From Amycolatopsis keratiniphila subsp. keratiniphila (lineage in GTDB: Bacteria; Actinomycetota; Actinomycetes; Mycobacteriales; Pseudonocardiaceae), in the NCBI RefSeq assembly GCF_001620365.2, contig NZ_LQMT02000025.1:187262-234708 (forward strand): a stretch of 47,447 nucleotides of DNA, read 5' to 3'. Positions 38,192-45,909 of this stretch are shown here, one piece after another. Numbering within the stretch: position 1 is the first letter of the stretch; the number at the start of each line of letters is the position of its first letter. The position numbers were made by a program, and so were the translations under genes. A model generated the notes under the pieces. The model made no database searches. It had not been told where the DNA came from and was given only the letters and a program-made list of their open reading frames with translations.

Positions 38192-39982
38192 GTGACCGAG
38201 CAGGCCGGCACAGGTGGTCCGGTGACCAAGGTCCTGATCGCGAACCGCGGGGAAATCGCGGTACGGGTGATCAGGGCGGCGAAGGACGCCGGGCTGACCA
38301 GCGTCGCCGTCTACGCCGATCCTGACCGCGACGCACCCCACGTGCGCCTCGCGGACGAGGCCTTCGCGCTCGGCGGCACCACCGCGGCCGAGAGCTACCT
38401 CGTCTTCGACAAGCTGCTCGACGCCGCCAAGCGATCGGGCGCGGACTCGGTCCACCCCGGCTACGGTTTCCTCTCCGAGAACGCGGACTTCGCCCAGGCC
38501 GTGATCGACGCCGGGCTGACCTGGATCGGGCCGAGCCCGCAGGCCATCCGCGACCTCGGGGACAAGGTCACCGCGCGCCACATCGCGCTGCGCGCCGGCG
38601 CCCCGCTCGTGCCCGGCACCAAGGACCCCGTCGCGAACGCCGACGAGATCGTCGCCTTCGCCGACGAGCACGGCCTGCCGGTGGCGATCAAAGCGGCGTT
38701 CGGCGGCGGCGGCCGCGGGCTGAAGGTCGCCCGCACCCGCGAAGAGATCCCGGAGCTCTTCGAGTCGGCGACGCGTGAGGCGATTTCCGCGTTCGGCCGC
38801 GGCGAATGCTTCGTCGAGCGCTACCTGGACAAGCCGCGCCACGTCGAGGCGCAGGTCCTCGCCGACCAGCACGGCAACGCCATCGTCGTCGGCACCCGCG
38901 ACTGCTCGCTGCAGCGCCGTCACCAGAAGCTGGTCGAGGAGGCACCCGCGCCGTTCCTGACCGACGAGCAGCGCAAGCGCATCCACGAGTCCGCGAAGGC
39001 GATCTGCAAGGAAGCCGGCTACTACGGCGCCGGGACGGTCGAGTACCTCGTCGCCGTCGACGGCACGATCTCGTTCCTCGAGGTCAACACGCGGCTGCAG
39101 GTCGAGCACCCGGTGTCCGAGGAGACCACGGGCCTCGACCTCGTGCGCGAGATGTTCCGCATCGCGCGTGGCGAGAAGCTGCGCATCACCGAGGACCCGG
39201 AACCGCGCGGCCACTCGATCGAGTTCCGCATCAACGGCGAGGACGCCGGCCGCGGCTTCCTGCCCGCGCCCGGCACCGTGACGAAGTTCGTCGCGCCGAG
39301 CGGCCCCGGCGTCCGCGTCGACTCGGGTGTCGAGTCCGGCAGCGTCATCGGCGGCCAGTTCGACTCGATGCTCGCGAAGCTGATCGTCACCGGCTCGGAC
39401 CGGCAGAACGCGCTCGAGCGCAGCCGCCGCGCGCTGGCCGAGATGGTCGCCGACGGGATGGCGACGGTGCTGCCGTTCCACCGCGTGATCGTGGACGACC
39501 CGGCGTTCATCGGCGACGAGAACGGTTTCAGCGTCCACACCCGCTGGATCGAGACCGAGTTCGAGAACACCATCGAGCCGTTCGTGGCGCCGGAAACCGT
39601 CGAGGCCGAGGAAGAGCAGCCCCGGCAGAACGTCGTCGTCGAGGTCGGCGGCCGACGGCTCGAAGTGTCGCTCCCCGGCGGTTTCTCGCTCGACGCCGGT
39701 GGCGGCGGGACGGCCGTGAAGGCCAAGCCGCGCAAGCGTGCGGGCGGCACCAAGGCCGCGGTGAGCGGCGACGCGGTCACCGCGCCGATGCAGGGCACCA
39801 TCGTCAAGGTCGCCGTCGAAGAGGGCCAGCGGGTCGAAGCGGGCGAGCTGGTCGTCGTGCTCGAAGCGATGAAGATGGAGAACCCGGTCACCGCGCACAA
39901 GGCGGGCACCGTCACCGGGCTTTCGGTCGAGGTCGGCGCCGCGGTGACGCAGGGCACCCAGCTGTTCGAGCTCAAAGACTGA
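38192..39982 (+). CDS. accA: Acyl-CoA carboxylase alpha subunit (biotin carboxylase + BCCP)
   Basis: This 596-residue protein joins a biotin carboxylase (VTKVLIANRGEIAVRVIRAAKDAG start, HPGYGFLSENADFA, ATP-grasp glycine loop KAAFGGGGRGLKVART, ECFVERYLDKPRHVEAQVLAD, EVNTRLQVEHPVSEETTG) to a C-terminal biotin carrier domain in which VLEAMKMENPV carries the biotinylated K561. It carboxylates its own biotin with ATP and bicarbonate and hands it to the beta subunit encoded at 26916-28553. GTG 38192 follows AGGAGG. The upstream 149 bp hold no gene. Confidence 0.95.
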   Translation: MTEQAGTGGPVTKVLIANRGEIAVRVIRAAKDAGLTSVAVYADPDRDAPHVRLADEAFALGGTTAAESYLVFDKLLDAAKRSGADSVHPGYGFLSENADFAQAVIDAGLTWIGPSPQAIRDLGDKVTARHIALRAGAPLVPGTKDPVANADEIVAFADEHGLPVAIKAAFGGGGRGLKVARTREEIPELFESATREAISAFGRGECFVERYLDKPRHVEAQVLADQHGNAIVVGTRDCSLQRRHQKLVEEAPAPFLTDEQRKRIHESAKAICKEAGYYGAGTVEYLVAVDGTISFLEVNTRLQVEHPVSEETTGLDLVREMFRIARGEKLRITEDPEPRGHSIEFRINGEDAGRGFLPAPGTVTKFVAPSGPGVRVDSGVESGSVIGGQFDSMLAKLIVTGSDRQNALERSRRALAEMVADGMATVLPFHRVIVDDPAFIGDENGFSVHTRWIETEFENTIEPFVAPETVEAEEEQPRQNVVVEVGGRRLEVSLPGGFSLDAGGGGTAVKAKPRKRAGGTKAAVSGDAVTAPMQGTIVKVAVEEGQRVEAGELVVVLEAMKMENPVTAHKAGTVTGLSVEVGAAVTQGTQLFELKD

Positions 39983-40015
39983 CGAATGTCGTGGTTGACG
40001 GGGCCTCGCCCGGCC

Positions 40016-40028
40016 TATTCTCGAAAGG
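40016..40028 (+). promoter_or_regulatory. Candidate leaderless promoter of the first DUF1707 gene
   Basis: TATTCT (40016-40021) ends 7 nt before GTG 40029. TTGACG (39995-40000) is upstream but only 15 bp away. Confidence 0.5.
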
Positions 40029-40484
40029 GTGAGCGAGGTTCCGTCTCCGCGGCTGCGGATCAGTGATCAGGATCGCGAGTCCGCGCTGACCGCGCTCGGC
40101 GAGCACATGACCGTGGGCAGGATCGACATCGACGAGTTCGGTGACCGGTCGGCCCGGATCACCGCCGCCAAAACCCGCGGCGAGCTGGCCGAGATCTTCC
40201 TCGACCTGCCCGAGCCGCACCCCCGCTACGACGCGCCCGTCGGCGAACCGGAGAAACCGGTGTCGCCGTGGGCGGGCATCTCCCCGACGCAACGCGTCAT
40301 GGGCGCGCTCCTGCCGATCCTCTTCATCGCCACCATCGCGCTCATCATCACCACCGGCATCACCTGGTGGTTCATCCTCGTCCCGATCGGGATCAGCGCC
40401 GTCGGCGAGGGCATCTGGGGCAAGGGCTGGGAGAACTCCCACAAGAAGCTCGGGAAGCAGCGTCGGCGGGAACTCGACGGCTGA
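40029..40484 (+). CDS. DUF1707 membrane protein, copy 1
   Basis: This 151-residue protein starts with the DUF1707 domain (RISDQDRESALTALGEHMTVGRIDIDEFGDRSARITAAKTRGELAEIFLDLP), a SHOCT-like helical module common in actinomycetes. Two closely spaced membrane helices follow (about 90-135) and a basic, cytosolic tail (HKKLGKQRRREL). The function is unknown. The next gene encodes a shorter paralogue, so this looks like a tandem duplication. Confidence 0.87.
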   Translation: MSEVPSPRLRISDQDRESALTALGEHMTVGRIDIDEFGDRSARITAAKTRGELAEIFLDLPEPHPRYDAPVGEPEKPVSPWAGISPTQRVMGALLPILFIATIALIITTGITWWFILVPIGISAVGEGIWGKGWENSHKKLGKQRRRELDG

Positions 40485-40492
40485 TCCGCCCG

Positions 40493-40504
40493 TAGACTCG
40501 GGAC
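40493..40504 (+). promoter_or_regulatory. Candidate leaderless promoter of the second DUF1707 gene
   Basis: TAGACT (40493-40498) ends 6 nt before GTG 40505; the same hexamer and spacing occur before the GtrA gene. Confidence 0.5.
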
Positions 40505-40900
40505 GTGGGTGCCGAGAGACCGGACATGCGGCTGAGCGACGCCGAACGCCAAGACGCGCTCGAGGCGCTGGAAGAGCACGTCCGCACCGGCAGACTCGAC
40601 CTCGACGAGTTCGGTTCCCGGTCGGCGAAGGTCAGCGCCGCGAGGATGGCGAGCGAGCTCGAACCGCTGTTCACGGACCTGCCCTCGCCCCGGCCCAGCG
40701 CGCTGCTCCCCCTGCCGCCGATGCCCGGCGTCGCGCAGGCGTCCGCGAAGAACGAGGTCCAGCCGTCGAAATGGCTGACGGCCAGTGCCGTGCCGATCGC
40801 CGCCGCGGTCGCGATCGCGCTGTTCTTCTTCACCCGCGGGACGTTCCTGGTCTTCCTGTTGCCGTTGGCGGTCGCGCTGATCATGAGCCGCCGTCGCTGA
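40505..40900 (+). CDS. DUF1707 membrane protein, copy 2
   Basis: This 131-residue paralogue of the preceding protein has the same N-terminal module (RLSDAERQDALEALEEHVRTGRLDLDEFGSRSAKVSAARMASELEPLFTDLP), a Pro-rich linker and two adjacent membrane helices (about 90-126), ending in SRRR. It lies 20 bp after copy 1 but has its own -10 box, so it may be transcribed alone. Confidence 0.87.
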   Translation: MGAERPDMRLSDAERQDALEALEEHVRTGRLDLDEFGSRSAKVSAARMASELEPLFTDLPSPRPSALLPLPPMPGVAQASAKNEVQPSKWLTASAVPIAAAVAIALFFFTRGTFLVFLLPLAVALIMSRRR

Positions 40901-40909
40901 CGCTCCGGT

Positions 40910-40921
40910 TACCCTCGAAGG
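40910..40921 (+). promoter_or_regulatory. Candidate leaderless promoter of the GNAT gene
   Basis: TACCCT (40910-40915) ends 6 nt before GTG 40922. Confidence 0.4.
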
Positions 40922-41452
40922 GTGGAACCGGTGGAGATCAACGCGGGCGAGTACTACCTGCGGCAACTGCGGGCGGACAAGGCCCTCGACGACCGTCCGG
41001 CGCTGGTCGCGGCCTTCGCGGACCCGACGCACCGCAAGTACGTCCTGAACTACCGATTGCGGGACCTCGACGAGGCGACCGAGTACGTCGCGCTGCGCGC
41101 CGCCCAGTGGGCGGGTGACGAGCGCTGTTCCTGGGCGGTGGCCGAGCCGACGACCGGGGACCTGCTGGGCGAGGTCGGCCTGCGGGATCTCGATCTCGAC
41201 GCCGGGTACGCGGAGGCGTCGGTCTGGGTGCGCGCGGCGTCGCGGGGCAAGGGGGTCGCGAGCACCGCGCTCAACGCGGCCCTGCGCTTCGGTTTCGGCG
41301 GGCTCGGCCTGCGTGAGGTCAGCTACCGCTACGAGGAGACGAACGAGGTGTCCGCCTCGGTCGCCCGCAAATGCGGGTTCACCCTGGTCGGGCCCGAACT
41401 GGAGCCGGCCCCGACCGGGGAACGCCTCATCCGCTGGCGCCGCACCGCCTGA
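40922..41452 (+). CDS. GNAT family N-acetyltransferase (RimJ/RimL-like)
   Basis: This 176-residue protein has the GNAT fold of ribosomal-protein or amino-acid acetyltransferases: YYLRQLRADKALDDRPALVAAFADPTH at the start, SWAVAEPTTGDLLGEVGLRDLD, the acetyl-CoA pyrophosphate loop region WVRAASRGKGVASTALNAAL, and the final SYRYEETNEVSASVARKCGFTLVG. It uses acetyl-CoA to acetylate an amine on an unknown substrate. GTG start with a -10 box just upstream. Confidence 0.88.
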   Translation: MEPVEINAGEYYLRQLRADKALDDRPALVAAFADPTHRKYVLNYRLRDLDEATEYVALRAAQWAGDERCSWAVAEPTTGDLLGEVGLRDLDLDAGYAEASVWVRAASRGKGVASTALNAALRFGFGGLGLREVSYRYEETNEVSASVARKCGFTLVGPELEPAPTGERLIRWRRTA

Positions 41453-41485
41453 CCTGCGTTTAGCGGGCTAAACGCGATCTGCCGG

Positions 41486-42949
41486 TCAGAAGGGGTAGGT
41501 GGGCGGCGGGTTCCGGACGGTGACCCACCGGGTCTCGGTGAACGCCTCGATGTTCGCCGCCGCACCGCCGAAGCGGCTTCCGGTGCCCGAAGCGGCGACG
41601 CCACCGAAGGGGCTGTTCGCCTCATCGCTGACGGTCTGGTCGTTGATGTGCACGATCCCGGTCGGGACGCGATCCGCGAGCTCCAGTCCTTTGAGGACAT
41701 CGCGCGTGACGATCCCCAGCGAGAGCCCGTACTCGCTCGCGGTCGCGAGGCGGATGGCCTCCTCCGCGTCGGAGAACCGCACGACCGGCGCGACCGGGCC
41801 GAAGATCTCCTCGGCGACCGCGGGTGCCGTCGGCGGCACGTCGGCGAGCACCGTCGCCGAATAGAACAGCCGGTCGTACTCGGCACCGGCGGCGACTCGC
41901 GCGCCCGCCGCGACGCTGGCGGTGACCAGTTCGTGGATCTTGTCCCGCTGCCCGGCGTCGATGATCGGCCCGAGCGCGACCTCGTCCTGCGCCGGGTCGC
42001 CCACCCGCAACGCGGCCGCCTTCGCCGCCAGCCGCTCGACGAAGTCGTCGTAGAGCCGCTCGTGCACGAGGTGCCGCCCGGTGGTCATGCAGATCTGGCC
42101 CTGGTGGAAGAACGAGCCGAACGCGGCGACCCCGGCGGCCTCGTCGACGTCCGCGTCGTCGAGCACGATGAGCGCGGAGTTCCCGCCCAGCTCCAGATGT
42201 GCGCGCTTCAAATGCTTCCCGGCGAGTTCGCCGACCTTGCGCCCGGCACCGGTCGACCCGGTGAACGAGATGACCCGGACCTCCGGATGCGTCACGAGTG
42301 TCTCGCCGACGTCCGCGCCGCCCGGCAGCATCTGCAGCACGCCCGGCGGCAGCCCCGCCTCCTCGAAGATCCGCGCGAGGACGACGCCACCGGTGACGGC
42401 GGTGCGCGGGTCCGGCTTCAGGATGACCGCGTTCCCCAGCGCGAGCGCCGGGGCGACCGAGCGGATGCCGAGGATGATCGGCATGTTGAACGGCGAGATC
42501 ACCGCGACCACACCGGCCGGGACACGGCGCGCCATCGAGAGGCGCGGCTCTTCGCTCGGCAGGAGTTCGCCGTACGGGCGGCCGGGCAGGGCCGCCGCTT
42601 CGTAGCACTCCTGCTCCGCGACGTGCAGCGAAAAGCCCGCGACACCCGGCACGGCGCCGACCTCGCGGACGTTCCACCAGCGGATCTCGTCGGCGTACTC
42701 CGACCACAGGGTGGCCGCCTTGCGCAGGATCGCGGCCCGTTGGACGTGCGGCGTCGCCGCCCAAGCCCGCTGCGCCTCGGCCGCCGTTTCAGCCGCTTTC
42801 GCGGCGTCTTCGGCCGAGGCGATCCCGATGCTGCCCAACACCGCTCCGGTCGCGGGCTCGGTGACCTTCCGGGTGCCGCCGGTGCCGGGCACCCAGGCAC
42901 CGCCGGCGAAGATCCGGTCCGTCCACGTCGACGAGTCGAGAAACACCAC
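41486..42949 (-). CDS. Aldehyde dehydrogenase (benzaldehyde/vanillin type)
   Basis: This 487-residue NAD(P)-dependent enzyme shows the cofactor loop FTGSTGAGRKVGELA, the general base in LELGGNSALIVLDDADVDEA, and the catalytic cysteine in FFHQGQICMTTGRHLVHERL, plus EEIFGPVAPVVRF and NSPFGGVAASGTGSRFGG near the end. The QGQICMTT context is that of aromatic aldehyde dehydrogenases, so benzaldehyde-like substrates are likely. It is monocistronic; the start is GTG 42949. Confidence 0.92.
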   Translation of the reverse strand: MVFLDSSTWTDRIFAGGAWVPGTGGTRKVTEPATGAVLGSIGIASAEDAAKAAETAAEAQRAWAATPHVQRAAILRKAATLWSEYADEIRWWNVREVGAVPGVAGFSLHVAEQECYEAAALPGRPYGELLPSEEPRLSMARRVPAGVVAVISPFNMPIILGIRSVAPALALGNAVILKPDPRTAVTGGVVLARIFEEAGLPPGVLQMLPGGADVGETLVTHPEVRVISFTGSTGAGRKVGELAGKHLKRAHLELGGNSALIVLDDADVDEAAGVAAFGSFFHQGQICMTTGRHLVHERLYDDFVERLAAKAAALRVGDPAQDEVALGPIIDAGQRDKIHELVTASVAAGARVAAGAEYDRLFYSATVLADVPPTAPAVAEEIFGPVAPVVRFSDAEEAIRLATASEYGLSLGIVTRDVLKGLELADRVPTGIVHINDQTVSDEANSPFGGVAASGTGSRFGGAAANIEAFTETRWVTVRNPPPTYPF

Positions 42950-43165
42950 AAGGCCGCCTTCCGTCTCTGTGCCTGATCAAGGAGCCCGCGACCGCGATCG
43001 ACGTCGGCAGGGCGCTGATCAAACTTCTCCCGTTCGCGGGCAAGGGCCCTGCCACCGCGATAGCGGGGCCTTCGGCCGCGCGGGCTGGGACGGCCGACGC
43101 TATGCCAGATTCACCGGATCAGGCAACGATCTCCGCGCGCAGGGCACACCATGCGGCACGGACGG

Positions 43166-44905
43166 TCAACTCACCGGCTCGATGATCCCGGAGCGTGCCT
43201 CCGGCGCGGCGGAGCGCAACGCGTCGGCGGCCTCATCGCTCGGCTGCGACTGGGACTCCCGTTCCGCGTCGACCCGCGCCTTGTACACCTCGACTTCGCG
43301 CTTCTCCTCGTCCTTCGACCAGCCGAGCACCTCGCCCACCAGCGTGGCGACCTGCGCGGCGCAGTCGACGCCGCGGTGCGCGTACTCGATGGAGATCCGC
43401 GTCCGGCGCGCCAGCACGTCTTCCAGGTGAAGCGCGCCCTCGTGGCTGGCCGCGTAGACGACCTCGACACCGAGGTAGTCCGGAGCGTGCTCCAGCGGCT
43501 TCAGCAGTTCCGGCCGTCCTTCGCCGAGCGCGAGGACCTCGTGCACCATCGAGCCGTACCGGTCGAGCAGGTGACGCACGCGGTACGGGTGCAGCCCGTG
43601 CTCGCCGGCCAGATGGTCGGCCTGGTTCACCAGCGCGTGGTAGCCGTCGGCGCCGAGCAGCGGCACCTTGTCCGTGATGGACGACTGCGGCCTGCCCGGC
43701 AGGTCGACGGCCGCGGCGTCGACGGCGTCGGCCGCCATCACCCGGTACGTCGTGTACTTGCCGCCCGCGATCGCGACCAGTCCCGGCGCGACCCGCGCGA
43801 CCGCGTGCTCGCGCGAAAGCTTCGACGTCTCTTCGCTTTCCCCGGCGAGCAAAGGCCGGAGCCCCGCGTAGACGCCTTCGATGTCGTCGTGCGTGAGCGG
43901 TGTCGCGAGCACGGTGTTGACGTGTTCGAGGAGGTAGTCGATGTCGTGTTTGGTCGCGGCGGGATGCGCGAGGTCGAGGTTCCAGTCGGTGTCGGTGGTC
44001 CCGACGATCCAGTGGTTGCGCCACGGGATGACGAACAGCACGGACTTCTCGGTGCGCAGGATCATCCCCGATTCGGAGACGATCCGGTCGCGCGGGACGA
44101 CGATGTGCACGCCCTTGCTCGCCCGCACGCGGAACCGGCCGCGGCCACCGGAAAGGCGCTGCAGTTCGTCGGTCCACACGCCGGTGCAGTTGACCACCGC
44201 GGAGGCGTGGATCTCGGTCTCGCGGCCGTCCTCGACGTCGCGCACGCGGACCCCGGAAATGCGGTCGGCCTCGCGGAGGAAACCGACCACCTGGGTGGAG
44301 GTGCGCACCACGGCGCCGTAGTGCGCCGCGGTGCGGGCGACGGTCATCGTGTGGCGCGCGTCGTCGGCTTGCGCGTCGTAGTAACGGATCCCGCCGATCA
44401 ACGCGGACCGCTTCAGCGCCGGGACCATCCGCAGCGCGCCGGCGCGGCTCAGGTGTTTCTGGCCGGGGACCGACCGCGCGCCGCCCATCGTGTCGTACAT
44501 CAGCAGGCCGGCCGCGGTGTACGGACGCTCCCAGACGCGGTGGGTCAACGGATACAGGAAGCTGACCGGCTTCACCAGATGCGGGGCGATCGTCGTCAGC
44601 ATCAGCTCGCGTTCCCGCAGAGCTTCCCGCACCAGACCGAATTCCAGCTGTTCGAGGTAGCGCAGCCCGCCGTGGAAGAGCTTGCTGGACCGGCTCGACG
44701 TTCCCGAGGCGAGGTCTCGCGCTTCGACGAGGGCGACCCGCAGACCGCGTGTCGCGGCGTCGAGCGCCGTGCCTGCCCCGACCACTCCGCCACCGATGAC
44801 GACGAGATCGAACTTGTCCGCACCCAGCCGCTGCCAAGACTCTTCCCGCTTGAGCGGTCCCAGCCTGGCGGGGCTGTTTTCGGCTTCGCGCTGAGAGCTT
44901 GCCAC
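43166..44905 (-). CDS. glpD: Aerobic glycerol-3-phosphate dehydrogenase
   Basis: This 579-residue FAD enzyme oxidises glycerol-3-phosphate to dihydroxyacetone phosphate at the membrane. The FAD-binding DLVVIGGGVVGAGTALDAATRGLRVALVEA, the substrate region SSRSSKLFHGGLRYLEQLEF, HIVVPRDRI and the C-terminal VAPGLVAIAGGKYTTYRVMA are clear, followed by the helical C-domain (ERHGVD-type YGSMVHEVL, EYAHRGVDCAAQVATLVGEVLGW). GTG 44905 has AAGGAGG 9 nt upstream; a frame continuing beyond it to 45883 is antisense to glpF and not real. It is divergent from glpF-glpK. Confidence 0.93.
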   Translation of the reverse strand: MASSQREAENSPARLGPLKREESWQRLGADKFDLVVIGGGVVGAGTALDAATRGLRVALVEARDLASGTSSRSSKLFHGGLRYLEQLEFGLVREALRERELMLTTIAPHLVKPVSFLYPLTHRVWERPYTAAGLLMYDTMGGARSVPGQKHLSRAGALRMVPALKRSALIGGIRYYDAQADDARHTMTVARTAAHYGAVVRTSTQVVGFLREADRISGVRVRDVEDGRETEIHASAVVNCTGVWTDELQRLSGGRGRFRVRASKGVHIVVPRDRIVSESGMILRTEKSVLFVIPWRNHWIVGTTDTDWNLDLAHPAATKHDIDYLLEHVNTVLATPLTHDDIEGVYAGLRPLLAGESEETSKLSREHAVARVAPGLVAIAGGKYTTYRVMAADAVDAAAVDLPGRPQSSITDKVPLLGADGYHALVNQADHLAGEHGLHPYRVRHLLDRYGSMVHEVLALGEGRPELLKPLEHAPDYLGVEVVYAASHEGALHLEDVLARRTRISIEYAHRGVDCAAQVATLVGEVLGWSKDEEKREVEVYKARVDAERESQSQPSDEAADALRSAAPEARSGIIEPVS

Positions 44906-44965
44906 GTGACATTCCTCCTTGTGCCGCTGTGACTCCAGCATCGCACGATCGGCCGCGACCGGTCC

Positions 44966-44993
44966 GTTATGCGGGTGACACGTGTGGCGTAAC
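44966..44993. promoter_or_regulatory. Inverted repeat between glpD and glpF, possible operator
   Basis: GTTATGC-N14-GCGTAAC has one mismatch in 7 bp. The 8-bp palindrome ACACGTGT (44978-44985) lies within the spacer. The divergent arrangement suggests shared control by a glycerol repressor of the GylR/IclR type, which is not encoded here. The rest of 44906-45139 shows nothing I can name. Confidence 0.35.
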
Positions 44994-45139
44994 CCTCGTC
45001 GATCTTGGAAGGATTGGTTCCCGCGATGCCTGGAACGAACAAATACGCGACGGTAACGTGCCACGGACGTGGGTCGGCAAGGGCGCCGTAGCACACCGTG
45101 TTCGACCCTGCGCGGAATGTCCAAAGTGGAGGTCAAGCG

Positions 45140-45895
45140 GTGAGTGTGGGAGCCATATTCGTCTGGGAACTGCTGGGAACGGCGGTCCTGATCCTGTTGG
45201 GTAACGGCGTGGTCGCCAACCACGTGTTGCGGAAGAACAACGGCCACAACGGTGGCGTCGTGATGATCACCTTCGGGTGGGCGTTCGCGGTCTTCGCCGG
45301 CGCGAGCATCGCCGCGCCGAGCGGCGCGCACCTGAACCCCGCCGTGACGCTGGGCCTCGCCATCGCGGACAAGACGAAGTGGGCGGACGTCCCGATCTAC
45401 TTCGCCGGGCAGATGGTCGGCGCGATCCTCGGCGCCGTGCTCTGCTGGGCCGCCTACAAACTGCAGTTCGACGACCACCCGCAGCGCGACGAGACGCTCG
45501 GCATCTTCTCGACCGCGCCACAGATCCCGAACAAGGCGTGGAACCTCGTCACCGAGATCATCGGTACCTTCGTGCTGGTCGCGTGGATCCTGCTCAGCCC
45601 GGTCTACGCCAACGCCACCGGTGAGGGCGGGACGCCTCAGTTCGGCAACTCCGCGCTCGGCTACGCGGGTGTGGCGTTCGTCGTGCTGGTCATCGGCCAG
45701 TCCCTCGGTGGCCCGACCGGGTACGCCATCAACCCGGCCCGGGACCTCGGCCCGCGCATCGCGTACGCGTTCCTGCTGCCCATCAAGAACAAGGCCAACC
45801 CGAACTGGGGCTACTCCTGGGTCCCGGTCGCCGGCCCGCTGGTCGGCGGTGCCCTGGCCGCCCTGCTCTTCCTCGCCGTCCACAACCTCACCTGA
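45140..45895 (+). CDS. glpF: Glycerol facilitator (aquaporin family)
   Basis: This 251-residue channel has six membrane helices and both half-helix motifs, GAHLNPAVTLG and GYAINPARDLGPR, with the selectivity-filter arginine after the second NPA. The aspartate following NPAR is the glycerol-facilitator signature. Length and composition match bacterial GlpF. It lets glycerol enter by diffusion for GlpK to trap. GTG 45140 has GGAGG 7 nt upstream. It is followed after 14 bp by glpK. Confidence 0.92.
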   Translation: MSVGAIFVWELLGTAVLILLGNGVVANHVLRKNNGHNGGVVMITFGWAFAVFAGASIAAPSGAHLNPAVTLGLAIADKTKWADVPIYFAGQMVGAILGAVLCWAAYKLQFDDHPQRDETLGIFSTAPQIPNKAWNLVTEIIGTFVLVAWILLSPVYANATGEGGTPQFGNSALGYAGVAFVVLVIGQSLGGPTGYAINPARDLGPRIAYAFLLPIKNKANPNWGYSWVPVAGPLVGGALAALLFLAVHNLT

Positions 45896-45909
45896 GACTG
45901 GAGTTCTAG

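Noticed and set aside
38117..39898. A 593-residue frame antisense to the carboxylase alpha gene
   Set aside because: Same GC-skew artefact; no recognisable motif, and the sense frame is an unmistakable biotin carboxylase.
42950..43165. A gene or gene remnant between the aldehyde dehydrogenase and glpD
   Set aside because: Short frames on both strands have no start signal, domain or conserved pattern; I see only spacer sequence.
44906..45883. A 326-residue N-terminal extension of glpD
   Set aside because: The extension is antisense to glpF, is low-quality sequence, and a strong ribosome site lies just before GTG 44905.
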